64,000 nucleotides of DNA from Hypomesus transpacificus (GCF_021917145.1 NC_061066.1:9584685-9648684), one strand, 5' to 3'; shown: positions 23,338 through 35,600, counted from the stretch's first letter. Notes: generated from the sequence alone by a model not told the origin. Made by a program: numbers and translations.

Positions 23338-24758
23338 ATGAAGGGAATCAAACTACACTTAACCGTGCTTATGCTCGTGGCTTCTGTGCTGTGTGCAGAG
23401 GCGGGCAGAAGCCGGAAAGACTCCAGCAACCAGAACAGTTTCAGAAGGGCGGCGAATGGGGTCTACCAGACACTGAGCAACATCTTTGGAGAGGACAACA
23501 TAAGAGGCCTTTATAAGGTTAGTATTTAGCCATTAACACTCTCGGTCAACGAAGAAGATAGTCGCATAACGGTGTGTAGAAGATTTGCTATTTTGATCAA
23601 GTGCGCCTTGGACCACAATTCTCGCTGGCCACGGTTGCCATTTTGAAAATCTGATTGCCTTTTTCTTTACTCTGTGGGGAAAGGTTGCTGCTGCATGACA
23701 TATTGCGACTAAATGTGTGCATATGACCTCTGAACAGTTTAAGTAACCGTGACCGACCCCAACCGTGCACAGCGACAGCGCTGTGAGCACCGGAGCGTTT
23801 GATAGTGGCATCATGTTATCAGTTCAGCCATGTTGTTTGTATCTATAAATACACTCTTGGTGGTTATTGCAATAAGTGTGCGTTCTCAAATCTGCACCCG
23901 TGTGAGTCAACTTCCTCCCGTCTTTGTTCTAGTTCTTCTCGAAGACTACTGAGCGCTTTGTATATGGAGTCGATGCTTTCCTGGACACCCTGTGGAAGAT
24001 CTGGACTGACCTCCTGGATGTGTTGGGCATCGACTGTGAGTCATAAGTGTGACTGTTAGTGTTGTAGGATGCGAGTAACCACGCGACCTCATGTCGACAT
24101 GGTGTGTGTTGTGCACCTGCTTGCTTAATGACCTACTAATATAATAACAATGTATTTAATTAGCAGAAGCTTATTTGAACCAGAGACCACTTGGTCTGCA
24201 GTCAAATGCTGTAATAACTGAGCTATGTCCCTCTTTACCTGTACGACAGATGTGGTTAATAAGTTGGTGCCTTTAGTCATTCCTGTAAATCCCTGTCTGA
24301 GAGTAACAGCACCACCCTCACCCCCCTCCTCCACAGCCTCCAACCTAAGCCTGTACTTCAGCCTCACCTCCCTCTCCACCTCACCGGCCCGGGCCTTGCT
24401 GCTGGTGGCGGCCGTACTGGTGGCCTACTGGTTCCTGTCCTTGTTCCTGGGGGGTTTCTTCTACCTGCTGCACGCTGTGTTTGGGCGCTTCTTCTGGCTG
24501 GTGCGCGTCCTGCTGTTCTCGCTCTCCTGCCTCTACATCCTGCAGAAGTTCGAGGGCGACCCGGAGCGGGCGGTGCTGCCGCTGTGCTTCATCATGGTGC
24601 TGTACTTCATGACGGGGCCTGTGGGGGCGTACTGGAGGAGGGGCGGGGGAGCCGCCTCGCTGGAGGAGAAGATCGACCATCTGGACACCCAGATCAGACT
24701 GCTCAACATCCGGCTCAGCAGGGTCATAGATAGCCTGGAGCGCCCTGGGGAGCTGTAG
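23338..24758 (+). CDS. bri3bp: BRI3-binding protein, complete, 3 exons, 234 aa
   Basis: Multi-pass membrane protein of the ER/mitochondrial membrane system that binds BRI3; reported roles are in apoptosis and p53 stability. Exons 23338-23517, 23933-24035 and 24337-24758 give 705 nt in frame. Residues 1-20 are a hydrophobic signal sequence (LTVLMLVASVLCAEA). The conserved block NSFRRAANGVYQTL, FGEDNIRGLYK, then FFSKTTERFVYGVDAFLDTL runs across exons 1 and 2. Exon 3 has membrane segments (ALLLVAAVLVAYWFLSLFL, FFWLVRVLLFSLSCLYIL, LPLCFIMVLYFMTGPVGAYW) and a C-terminal coiled coil (LEEKIDHLDTQIRLLNIRL). Length and exon order match the mammalian protein. The last codons and stop have been tandemly copied into the 3' UTR. 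Confidence 0.95.
24172..24233 (-). repeat. tRNA-Cys-like SINE head or tRNA pseudogene in bri3bp intron 2
   Basis: The minus strand reads like tRNA-Cys(GCA): CATAGCTCAG, then CATTTGACTGCAGACCAAG, then TCTGGTTCAAAT (A box, anticodon stem-loop and B box in order). The D arm is altered and the acceptor stem is not closed. Adjacent plus-strand AATTAGCAGAAGCTT resembles the reversed 3' tail of fish SINEs, so this is probably a SINE copy. Confidence 0.6.
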
Positions 24759-25075
24759 GGGGGATAGGGGGTAGGTAGCCTGGAGCGCCCTGGGGAGTTG
24801 TAGGGGGGATAGGGGGTAGATAGCCTGGAGCGCCCTGGGGAGCTGTAGGGGGGATAGGGGGTAGGTAGCCTGGAGCGCCCTGGGGAGTTGTAGGGGGGAT
24901 AGGGGGTAGGTAGCCTGGAGCGCCCTGGGGAGCTGTAGGGGGGACAGGGGGTAGGTAGCCTGGAGCGCCCTGGGGAGCTGTAGGGGGGGAAGGGGGTAGG
25001 TAGCCTGGAGCGCCCTGGGGAGTTGTAGGGGGGACAGGGGGTAGGTAGCCTGGAGCGCCCTGGGGAGCTGTAGGG
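24731..25075 (+). repeat. 45-bp array made of the bri3bp stop codon region, 8 copies
   Basis: Unit starts TAGCCTGGAGCGCCCTGGGG and contains the terminal residues LERPGEL plus TAG. The first copy (24731) is the real coding end; seven more follow at exact 45-bp steps. Because 45 is a multiple of three, every copy presents the same residues and stops in frame. Confidence 0.97.
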
Positions 25076-25994
25076 GAGAGGAGAGGGGAGGGGGGTTGTG
25101 GAGGAGTGGGTCTGGGGGTGTTTTGGGTGGGGGAGGAATATGAGATGAGAACTGGGGAGGGCAGGGGCTTGGGAATGAATAAGGGGGAAGGGGGGGGTCT
25201 TAACTATGATCACTGATTGGAAAACGTTCCCACCTACTCAACTAACAGTAGAGTTAAAGCGGTAGTTCAGAGTTTCTCTGGTGGTGCATGGGTGGAAAGG
25301 AGGGGCGGAGGAAACCATGGTTGATAGGAACTTCATGGTCTGTTTTTATCCTTGTCTTGTACATTAATGCATAAGGAACATAGTTGTTATGACGCGTAAC
25401 AATCTTTTTGTTCCTTTTTAAAAATGGGGATGGGTTAGGTTAGGGGATGGTGCATGGAAGACGGGTTGATTTGACTATTTCAAAGTATTTCAATCCATAT
25501 AGTATCACTGTTAGATCGATAGATGGTAAATTTATTTATTGCGGTTTTAGTCTTAGAACACTGAAATAGATTTGGTCAAAATGTCGCCGTCCATATTAGC
25601 TACCTAGAAAACATCAGGACCTCTTTTTCTGTCTCGTAAAAGTGTGTGTTTGTGTGTGTGATGTGCGGGGTGGTTAGTGTGTGTGTGAGTACCCTCCTAG
25701 TGTGTGTGTATTCTGAAGTGTGTGACGTAAAGGGACACTGGAAGCAGTCAGCTAGAGGCAAGGCAATCTCAGGGAGAAAAACACCTCCATGGGTATCTCA
25801 ACCCCCCCTCACAGATACCAGTTGAGCATGTTGCAGCAGACACATGTACTTGGTTCTCTACACTGGGGTTGGTTAGGGTTTGACGGGTTTGTGTTCCTGT
25901 GATTGGTTCACAGCACATGGAGTAGTGAGCCTACAGTCTGCAGCTGGGGTTTTTTGTAGAGGTCTTATCAACCCACTGTAGGTGCACTCTTCTG

Positions 25995-26008
25995 CCACCA
26001 GGGGGCGC
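25995..26008 (+). promoter_or_regulatory. CTCF-type motif, perfect core
   Basis: CCACCAGGGGGCGC matches CCASYAGRKGGCRS at all 14 positions and is the strongest CTCF-like sequence in the window. It lies between bri3bp and aacs. Confidence 0.6.
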
Positions 26009-26629
26009 CATCTGTTGACGACACTGCCACTACCAATGGGTTGTAACAGTCTGGCCAATCAGGGACCAGTGCTCTGCCCCTGCAGCACGCTCAGCCTGTG
26101 TGTATTTGTAGTTCTTTTGGATAGATTTGTTGTTGTTTAGGAACTGTGATATGCTTTGATCACTCTGCATTTGTGTGAATGTAGGCCTTCACTAAGTAAA
26201 TCAGATGTCTTATGTTGTCTTTACACCACAGTCCAGTACTGGACATGTGGTCCAGGACACAGTCCAGTACTGTAGGTAGCAGTAGTTGGTCTTTAACTCT
26301 GGTTGCCAACCACTCTTAATGATTTTTATGTAGTTTAGGTTTATACCCCACTGATATGAGGAATGACAGACAACATGTTTTTAAATCACTCTTTAACATA
26401 TTTGGAGATTTGGATGAACCGAGATGATAGTTGTGTCCCGAATTACAAATAATTACAAATATTATATGACAAGTCACTCAGGCTGTGCTAATATTGAGAA
26501 GTGTTGATATGATAAAGTATGTCATTAATGATGTTTAGGTGTCAGAGAGAACAATATCTCAGACCTATCGATGTTGCAAGGCCTGCATAGGTGTGTGATG
26601 ACGAGAGGGAGGGAGAGATGGGGAAGACT

Positions 26630-26962
26630 AGCTAGTTACTGCAGCCAGTTACTGCAGCTAGTTACTGTAGCAAGTTACTGCAGCAAATTACTGCAGCTAG
26701 TTACTGCAGCAAGTTACTGCAGCTAGTTACTGCAGCAAGTTACTGCAGCCAGTTACTGCAGCTAGTTACTGCAGCTAGTTACTGTAGCAAGGTACTGTAG
26801 CAAGTTACTGTAGCTAGTTACTGCAGCCAGTTACTGCAGCAAGTTACTGCAGCCAGTTACTGTAGCTAGTTACTGCAGCGAGTTACTGCAGCGAGTTACT
26901 GCAGCTAGTTACTGCAGCTAGTTACTGCAGTTCGTTACTGTAGCAAGTTACTGTAGCTAGTT
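26630..26962. repeat. 14-bp minisatellite (AGTTACTGCAGCTA type), about 23 copies
   Basis: Unit alternates between AGTTACTGCAGCTA, AGTTACTGCAGCAA and AGTTACTGTAGCTA. CTGCAG in most copies makes it rich in PstI-type hexamers. Confidence 0.95.
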
Positions 26963-27587
26963 GTGAGCTTGTAGGCAGTGCTGTTGCCACCAGAGCAGCA
27001 GAACAGCGTTGCATGTTAGCTTTTCTACTGCTAAGGCTGAATATATCATCATTTTATTGTGGAACAAATCACCATTTAAGTTGCACTGTAAGATTTTTTA
27101 TAATTTTTTTATTGATTACAGATTGTTGTCAGATTGAATGTCATTCCATGCATAAAGATAATATTCCATGTAATTATGAGTAAAATATTGTATAATCATG
27201 AGGACATGTGTTGGTTGTGATGATGATAGTTCTCTAATTGCTTGCTGTAATAAAACATCACAGGATTTTGCACCTGAGAACCAAATCATGCAAGTTCCCG
27301 CGCTCAATCAGAAATCCTGAGTTCTGATTGGATGCTGTGACAGGCCATCAATATTACACAGGAGCGGTATGCATTAAATATTGTATACATTAGGATGTCT
27401 GATATTGTCAGTGTAATAGAAGATAGATATGTGAGGAAGTAGGCATGTTGTTAGGGACCCAGCAGAAGAGATGGATTCTTCTTTCTCAGAAACTCTGTCT
27501 GCCAGAGTTCAGACTGGGTTCAATCAGTCCAGCGTTCGTGCGCTCTGACAGCATTTCTGATCCCTGCCTGTGTTCTGCCTGGGGAAA

Positions 27588-27978
27588 TGACATCACAGTC
27601 AGCCGAGCCTGATCACTGTGATCCAGTTCTGTGACATCACAGTCAGCCGAGCCTGATCACTGTGATCCAGTTCTGTGACATCACAGTCAGCCGAGCCTGA
27701 TCACTGTGATCCAGTTCTGTGACATCACAGTCAGCCGAACCTGATCACTGTGATCCAGTTCTGTGACATCACAGTCAGCCGAGCCTGATCACTGTGATCC
27801 AGTTCTGTGACATCACAGTCAGCCGAGCCTGATCACTGTGATCCAGTTCTGTGACATCACAGTCAGCCGAGCCTGATCACTGTGATCCAGTTCTGTGACA
27901 TCACAGTCAGCCGAGTCTGATCACTGTGATCCAGTTCTGTGACATCACAGTCAGCCGAGCCTGATCACTGTGATCCAG
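27588..27978. repeat. 44-bp minisatellite with internal dyads, 9 copies
   Basis: Unit begins TGACATCACAGTCAGCCGAG and continues CCTGATCACTGTGATCCAG. TGACATCACAG and TGATCACTGTGATC are both near-palindromic, so each unit could form short hairpins. Copies are almost identical at exact 44-bp steps. Confidence 0.95.
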
Positions 27979-28397
27979 GTCTTGATTACATCCACACTCT
28001 AGACTGGTCCAAAAAGGAAAATTATCCAATATAGTATTTATTCATTCCTGATTCATGTGTCTACTTATTCCAGATAATGTGCTGTGCCAATATGTTGATA
28101 TATCAATATGATGTAATACATCCGAGTCAGGTAGTTTCCACTGCTTGACCTTTTCTTTGTGAAACTTGAGTAGAATATATATGTAGTTGTTGTTTTTTTT
28201 TAAACTTTTTTATTGTATACTCCTTTTATGCTTTGAACTGCTTGTTTTCTATTGGTCTGTTTTCCATCCAGTGGTGTGTGGGGAGCTGGGTCCTACTTCC
28301 TGCCTGCTATGTGTTGGAAAGCGTTATAAAGTGATGAAAAATTTGGAAATGGTTGTCCCGAAGGAGACCTTTTACAGTGAAAATGAGGTCCAGATTT

Positions 28398-28403
28398 GAA
28401 TAA
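28398..28403 (+). terminator. Candidate poly(A) signal (AATAAA)
   Basis: AATAAA followed by a T-rich tract about 30 bp on. It may be a distal end of the bri3bp 3' UTR, but the 3.6-kb distance makes this uncertain. Confidence 0.25.
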
Positions 28404-29099
28404 ATCAACTTTATCACCATGTTGAAAGGGTTGTTTTTTTTTTAAACGTATTTAAATTACGTAATATAACCTGTTTTTGGGAGTTCATGCTTAAGCAAAT
28501 TTGTATCCAATATGTGGCAAAACCACAGGCTTTTTTTGAAATACTGGACAGAGTAAAGAGACTTCTTGCACATCAGATCATTACTCAACCCTGGCAGAGT
28601 CTTGTCTGATTGAATCTCTCCGACACACACACACACACAAGGCCTTTCTCTGTAACTGAGCTACACAAGCCCCTGGCATAGATAGCTTCTCAGTAACGTG
28701 GCTGGGATGAAGGAGGAAATAAAATATGAATGAATGGAATAAAATGGCTGCCCAACTAGTAGGGCTGTTTACCTATGTGGTTCCCTCCACACTCTCCACT
28801 TCACCTTCACATCTTTTGCCAAATCATACTGGCTGATGTGAAAGTCAGTTTGTTAGGTTCCACATTCTGTCACTCCAGTAGACCTGGACTGGAGCTCTAA
28901 AACTCAGGACTGGTTTAAATATTATGTGTTTGAATCCAGCCATGTAGATAAGGGAGCAGATCAGGGGGTTCACTGGTGAACCTTGACCCTAACCTGTAGT
29001 GGCATCCAGGAGCCCTTTCCTCGGTTGACCTTGGCTCGGAACTCTGCCTATCAAGTCCAACATCTTTCACAAGGTGTAGTCACTCCTACAATCACCTCT

Positions 29100-29510
29100 C
29101 CTCCAGGCTGTCTGCTCCCGTCTGTCTCCTCCAGCCTGTCTGCTCCTGTCTGTCTGCTCCTGTCTGTTTGCTCCTGTCTGTCTGCTCCTGTCTGTCTGCT
29201 CCTGTCTGTCTCCTCCAGCCTGTCTGCTCCAGCCTGTCTGCTCCCGTCTGTCTCCTCCTGTCTGTCTCCTCCAGCCTGTCTGCTCCCGTCTGTCTGATCC
29301 TGTCTGTCTGCTCCTGTCTGTCTCCTCCTGTCTGTCTGCTCCTGTCCGTCTCCTCCAGCCTGTCTGCTCCCGTCTGTCTGCTCCTGTCTGTCTGCTCCTG
29401 TCTGTCTGCTCCTGTCTGTCTGTTCCTGCCTGTCTGTTCCTGTCTGTCTGTTCCTGTCTGTCTGTTCCTGTCTCTCTTTTCATGTCTGTCTGTTCCTGTC
29501 TGTCTGTTCT
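29100..29510. repeat. 12-15-bp CTGTCTGCTCCTG minisatellite
   Basis: About 30 copies of a CTGTCTGCTCCTG/CTGTCTCCTCCAG unit, drifting to CTGTCTGTTCCTG at the right end. Confidence 0.93.
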
Positions 29511-30767
29511 AATTTCCCTGATCTTGAATATTCAATTATAGCTTTTATGTTTAACGCTTTATTTGTTCTTTTTAGTATGTATATTTTTATACTTTTGTGA
29601 TCAAATGTACTGGTTGATGATAGCCTCTGAAATTTAGTTTCCTTCATGTAAACTTTCAGGTGAGTTACTGAACCTTTTACTAATTTAGGTCAGACACACC
29701 TAGTCACCTCATGTCGTTCTCAACAGCGTTCGTGGTTCTGTATCACGCTAGACGAGCTGGCAGCTGATAACAATGTCAAACAGGAAATCAGATTTACAAA
29801 CCTCCTATGGACGTCACGCTCATAGTCTACTGTGCATGTTTGTTATATCACTTTTTTACATTTATTTGCGGGTAGAACTATTTCAATTTTGAGGATATTT
29901 CTTAGGAGGGAGGTTGAACAGGTCATGTTTGCAGTCATGTTGATTGGGCACACCCCTAAAATGTACTCTCATTCTCGATTCTTATTGGCCGCGCAACTCA
30001 CTTGAGAGCTGTCATTGATCATTGGGATAAAACGTTTTGTACGCTGGCGTTTGCCGAGCATGTGAAGCGGAGAGTTCAGCCAACAGAGGAAAATGGAAAC
30101 GTTTCCCCTGGAACGAAACATGAACTGTGCTAGGAATAATAAATTTGGCCAAGTATTTACACATTTAAAAAATGACAAAATTCGATTTGGTGATTGTAAA
30201 TTTGCCCTTTTGTTTACACCATGTTGTTTATCGAACCGACTCTAAACAAATCTAAGGTTTTACTGTCGTTTGTAAGTTTTTATTGTTTATCAACTACTTA
30301 AACTCTATTGGCGGTTCAGCCCAGGTTGCAGCAGACTCGAAGTATGTGTTATTCCGTAGTATTTTCCGCCAAACCAGCTCACAACTGGCGTGTGTGGTGT
30401 ATGAAACGAAGTATAAATATAATTTTGCAAACACGGATCTGTCTGCTGATGTGGGACCAGCCGGACGCCAACCAGTCAGAGGATCTCGTGCTGTGCCCCC
30501 TTACATATCACTCCGCTTTTTAACGTTGAACACACAAGGGCCACACATGGCCATACGTTCCATTTGTGATCGATCAGTATTCTTCGAAGGGAGACCCCCT
30601 AGTTAAAGCGGGTCTGCAACCCCACGTACACATTTGGATCCAAATGGTTGATTATTTTATTCTAACGGTTTGGCTGAATTCCCTCATTTGTGAAGGCCAA
30701 TTTAGATTTATGGAGAATATAGCTGTAGACGTAAGCTATGCAGGGCAGCGGGTCCCCAGCACCAGAG

Positions 30768-31328
30768 TCCAGAGTATAGGTACCAGAGTATAGGTACCCG
30801 AGTATAGGTATACCAGAGTATAGGTATACCAGAGTATAGGTACCAGAGTATAGGTATACCAGAGTATAGGTACCAGAGTATAGGTATACCAGAGTATAGG
30901 TACCAGAGTATAGGTACCAGAGTATAGGTACCAGAGTATAGGTATACCAGAGTATAGGTACCAGAGTATAGGTACCAGAGTATAGGTACGAGAGTATAGG
31001 TATACCAGAGTATAGGTACCAGAGTATAGGTATACCAGAGTATAGGTATACCAGAGTATAGGTACCAGAGTATAGGTATACCAGAGTATAGGTACCAGAG
31101 TATAGGTACCAGAGTATAGGTACCAGAGTATAGGTATACCAGAGTATAGGTACCAGAGTATAGGTATACCAGAGTATAGGTATACCAGAGTATAGGTACC
31201 AGAGTATAGGTACCAGAGTATAGGTATACCAGAGTATAGGTATACCAGAGTATAGGTACCAGAATATAGGTACCAGAGTATAGGTACCAGAGTATAGGTA
31301 TACCAGAGTATAGGTACCAGAGTATACA
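30768..31328. repeat. 14/17-bp minisatellite (AGAGTATAGGTACC)
   Basis: About 37 copies of AGAGTATAGGTACC, roughly half with an extra TAT (GGTATACC). Produces spurious YTLVYLYSG ORFs on the minus strand. Confidence 0.96.
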
Positions 31329-31959
31329 TGTATGTGGGGGGGCTGCATTCTGCTGTCATGAAAGGTTAATCAAAATCTCAAATCTCTGGTCCCATTTAAA
31401 AGTGATACCACTGATTTTAAAATACCCAATCTAACCTTGGAATGGATTACAAGGATAGCACACTGCAACTGTGTATAATTGTGTGCAACATAACCCAAGG
31501 CCATTCATTGCAGAGGGAATTACAACCGAAATACTGTTCGAACTATGCACGTTTAATCCTTGAAATGTTGTAGGCTACTTTATATTTTCACTTTGCGAGC
31601 TTCGTTTTGGATAGAAGAGCGTCTTCTGAATAGGCTAATTGAACCTCTGTAATATGCTTATTTTTAATTCTTATACTGTATCACCCTGTTGTCATAATTA
31701 TATAAATAATTTATATTTTGTGCGTTGTTATATATATATACATGTTAATTATTGTTGAAGATTACTCAACAATTGTAGGCCCCCATTTCGGAGGACGCGC
31801 GGAAGGAGACACGGCAGCGCGGTGCGGGTGGGCGGAGGATTCTGAGTTACTCCGCTGCTCCTCCTCCACACTGACAGTCAGCAGACGGCCCGGCTGCATG
31901 CAGTCACCCACCTAGCGTATCTACCTCTCCACATACAAAGCAGGTTATTCAGGGCAATC

Positions 31960-32092
31960 ATGTCAAAAGACACGGAAGCAATGAGCGAGAATATTCTGGA
32001 GTCCAAGGTCTTGTGGTACCCGGACACTAAGAAGAACACCCACATGGACAGATTTAGGACGCAGGTGAACCGAGACTTCGGGCTTAATCTTG
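31960..32092 (+). CDS. aacs: Acetoacetyl-CoA synthetase, exon 1 only (44 aa)
   Basis: First coding exon of the cytosolic ligase that activates acetoacetate to acetoacetyl-CoA for lipid synthesis. It encodes MSKDTEAMSENILESK, VLWYPDTKKNTHMDRF and RTQVNRDFGLNL, which aligns with the human start as remembered ([20 protein letters not shown]). It ends in phase 1 at the donor GTGAGT. No later aacs exon exists in the window: 441 bp on, the sequence enters a 100-N gap and a different gene follows. Position next to bri3bp in the same orientation matches the human order. The remainder is missing from this assembly. Confidence 0.88.
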
Positions 32093-32533
32093 GTGAGTGA
32101 CGCTCGAGAGAGCTTGTCTCTGTCAGGGCTAAAGGACACCACTGGACTTAGTTTCTACCGTAGCACAACCAAGCAGTCTAAGACTTGCGTTAGACCGAAT
32201 CCCACGGTCAGCTACTCAGTGCCGTTGTCCGTTCAGCTACTCGGTGCCGGTGTCCGTTCAGCTACACGGTGCCGGTGTTCGTTCGGGAGGCTAGACGGCA
32301 GTCTGACTCTTTACGTCAGGATGACTCCACCGTGGAGGTTGCAGGTCTTTGACAGTAGATGACCAGTAAAGCTAGGCGCTGTTCTGTTGCTCTGTCACGG
32401 GTTGGCTGAAATCCCGTCATCTAGGTCAACCAGTTTTTTCCTTATTCGTAAAATTAGCTTCAATGTGATTAGAAAATGGACAACTCTCCAAAAAAATGGT
32501 GTTACCAGGCAGTTGGCACTAGCGAACTCTACC
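32093..32533. other. Start of aacs intron 1, truncated by the gap
   Basis: No coding exon. Three partial repeats of GTGCCG(G/T)TGTCCGTTCAGCTAC occur at 32219-32285. The sequence runs directly into N. Confidence 0.6.
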
Positions 32534-32633
32534 NNNNNNNNNNNNNNNNNNNNNNNNNNNNNNNNNNNNNNNNNNNNNNNNNNNNNNNNNNNNNNNNNNN
32601 NNNNNNNNNNNNNNNNNNNNNNNNNNNNNNNNN
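32534..32633. other. Assembly gap, exactly 100 N
   Basis: A run of exactly 100 N is the conventional placeholder for a join of unknown size. The left side belongs to aacs and the right side to a mid-gene exon of grip1, so the two flanks need not be adjacent in the genome. Confidence 0.99.
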
Positions 32634-35600
32634 CACCATCCCCAGCGTGGACAGTGCTGTGGAGTCCTGGGATGGGTCTGGTCTGGACAATACCTTCACC
32701 AGCCAGGGTAGGGGGGAGAGGGAGGGAGGGAGGGAGGGGCGGGGGGAGGGAGGGAGGGAGAGAGGGAGGGAGGGAGGGAGGGAGGGAGGGGGGGGGGGGG
32801 GAGGGAGGGATTCAATAGAAAATTAGACAGAAGAACAATCTAACAGTGTGTGTGTGTGTGTGTCAGTACCAGGGTTCCAGGCGTCTGGGTACAGCTTCCA
32901 CAGTCATGAATGGCGGAACGCCAAGCCCAGCCACGACAGCCAATCACCTGGCAGCACCCGCCAGAGGAACATCCTACAGGACCTGGGATTGGACAATGAC
33001 TGGGACCGCGCCCCGACCAGCGGGTACGAGAGAGTGTGTGTGTCTGAGTGAGTGTTTAGGTGTGTTAGGGTGTGTGTGTAGTACTGTGTGTGTGTCTGAG
33101 TGAGTGTTTAGGTGTGTTAGGGTGTGTGTAGGACTGTGTGTGTGTCTGAGTGAGTGTTTAGGTGTGTTAGGGTGTGTGTAGTACTGTGTGTGTGTGTAGT
33201 ACTGTGTGTGTGTAGTACTGTGTGTGTGTGTAGTACTGTGTGTGTGTGTGTGTGTGTAGTACTGTGTGTGTGTGTGTGTGTAGTACTGTGTGTGTGTGTG
33301 GATATGATGATTGAAGTAGTTCTCCTACATCTGCAGAGGCTGCACGCTGCCCAGCGGCTTGATAACAGATAGCAGGTGAGGCCAGGCCCTGACCCCTGGT
33401 GACCCCTGGTGACCCCTGGTGACCCCTGGTGACCCCTGGTGACCCCTGACCCCCCCATCTGAACTCTCCCCCTCGTGTCCACAACACTGCAGCCTGAATG
33501 GCGTGTTAATCTCGGTGGTCAAGTGTGCGTCTGAGAATGTGTGTGTGTGTTGATTTGTGTACGTGTATGTATGTGAGTGTGAAAGTGTGTGTGTGTGTTC
33601 CTGGCCTCTTATTAGCTCTTTCTTCCCCTCTGAACTCAGCTCAGTAATGTGTTCCCCACATGTTGAATGCTGATTGGGTGACAGTCCAGATTCCTGCTTG
33701 CTGATTGGGTGATTTGGGTTATTTCCGCTTCCGTATTGGGTGACTGGGCAGATTCCTGCTCTGCTGATTGGTTGACTGTGTGTTGACCTCTGACCTCCCC
33801 AGGTTCACAGTGGGGCATGATGGGACTGAACCAGACCAGGAAGAGAACTTCTGGTCGCAGGCATTGGAGGACCTGGAAACCTGTGGCCAATCAGGAATCC
33901 TGAGAGAGCTGGAGGTAGGAAGCATATACTGGACTACAAACCTCAACGACAAAGAACTACAAATCCCATGTGTATTTGTTCTTGGTTGCATGCGGTCACT
34001 TCCTGGTTGTGTGTAACTCCTCCCTCTCTTTCCAGGAGGAACCAGACAGGGTTTTGAATCAGAGAAACCTGGCCATGCTGGTACTCCTCTCTGCCCTCCT
34101 CCTCTCCTCTACTGCTCTCTCCTCTTCCTCTCCTCTTCCTCTCCTCTCTCTTCTCCTCTCCTCTCCTCTCCTGTCTGCTTGTAGCTGCTTTAATACCTTG
34201 TGTCTGTGCCTCCCCCCTACGGTGGTGCATTCCAGTCCTCCCCCCTCTCCCCCACCACCCTGGCCTGTCTCCACCCTCTCCCCCACCACCCTGGCCTGTC
34301 TCCACCCTCTCCCCCACCACCCTGGCCTGTCTCCACCCTCTCCCCCACCACCCTGGCCTGTCTCCCCCAGCCCAACCCACCCCCCACCTCTGATCTGTGG
34401 AGTGTACCTGGCCATGCCCCCCCCCTCCTTACAGAGTCACATGTCAATCAACCTCCAAACAACATGCTAATGCTTCACAAGCTAACAATGTCAAGGTTAG
34501 CATCATGGAAGCTTTACTGACCACACATAGAGCAATGCTACTTACGACACCTCTGTTGAACTGTGTAATGGCCTGAGTCTAATGCCAAAACAAGGGGCTG
34601 AATGTACCTTGCTGTTTTTGAGGGTGCGTATCATTTAAAGTGTGACATCATATCTTGTTCCAGAAGCACAAACACTAGAATGATGTGACTCAACATGAAT
34701 GTTGTCACAGATGTTGAGGGAATGTTGAGTTATTCTTCAAATGGAAGCTGAGCTAACAATGAGACTGCAACACGTGAGTGGAGGTGAAGAGCAACTAGAC
34801 CAACTGAAACCTGGGTGACCATGGAGATGCATGACACTGCCTCGGTGTCAGCCAATAGAGAAACACCTTGTGCTACAGTTTGAGTGACCTCACTTACAAC
34901 TGTCCAATGGGAACGAGGAGTCGTGTTGCGATGGGCATGGCAGTGTGAATGAAGCATGATGGGAGAGCGGTACTGCAAGGCCTCCTGGGATGTGTAGTTC
35001 CCTGTATTTGTGTGGTTCTGAACTCAGCCACCATCACTTCCTCTTCCTGTCCTGCCTGTTGCAGAGGGAGGAGGTGCTCTGAGGAGGATCTGCATAGTAG
35101 ACCAGCATTTGGCTGCATGACACTGGGTGAAAGAGAAACTAACAATACTTTGTTTTCTTCTCCCCTCCTCTCTCCCCTCCTCTCTCTCCCCCCCCCCCTC
35201 CCCCCCCAGGCCACCATCATGTCAGGCAGCAGCCTCAGTCTAAACCATGAGCTCCCCCCCCGGTCCCAGCTGGGCCGGCAGGCCAGCTTCCAGGAGAGAG
35301 GCTCCAGCAGGGCGGCCCCCAGCCAGGCCGCTCGCTCCAGCACCCTGCCCTCCGACCCCGGACGCAAGGCCTTCGCCCTGAGGAAGATGAGGCAGGAGAT
35401 CTCAGACATCCTGGCTCCGCCCACACCTGTGGAGCTGCACAAGGTAGGGCAGGATGTGTTCAGGCTGGTTCAGGACAGGTGTGTTGTATCCAGGTGAGCG
35501 TGGTTCAGGACAGGTGTGTTGTATCCAGGTGAGCGTGGTTCAGGACAGGTGTGTTGTATCCAGGTGAGCGTGGTTCAGGACAGGTGTGTTGTATCCAGGT

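Larger units (their letters stand above)
25076..31959. other. bri3bp 3' UTR/intergenic region up to aacs
   Basis: No coding exon is recognised on either strand. Contains a CTCF-type site (25995), minisatellites at 26630-26960, 27588-27978, 29100-29510 and 30768-31328, and AATAAA signals near 27250 and at 28398 that could end a long bri3bp 3' UTR. 31780-31959 is GC-rich and likely the aacs promoter and 5' UTR. ORFs 28187-28399 and 30283-30606 show no family resemblance. Confidence 0.55.

Noticed and set aside
30662-31359. YTLVYLYSG-repeat ORFs on the minus strand
   Set aside because: They are produced by the AGAGTATAGGTACC array; no start context or family resemblance.
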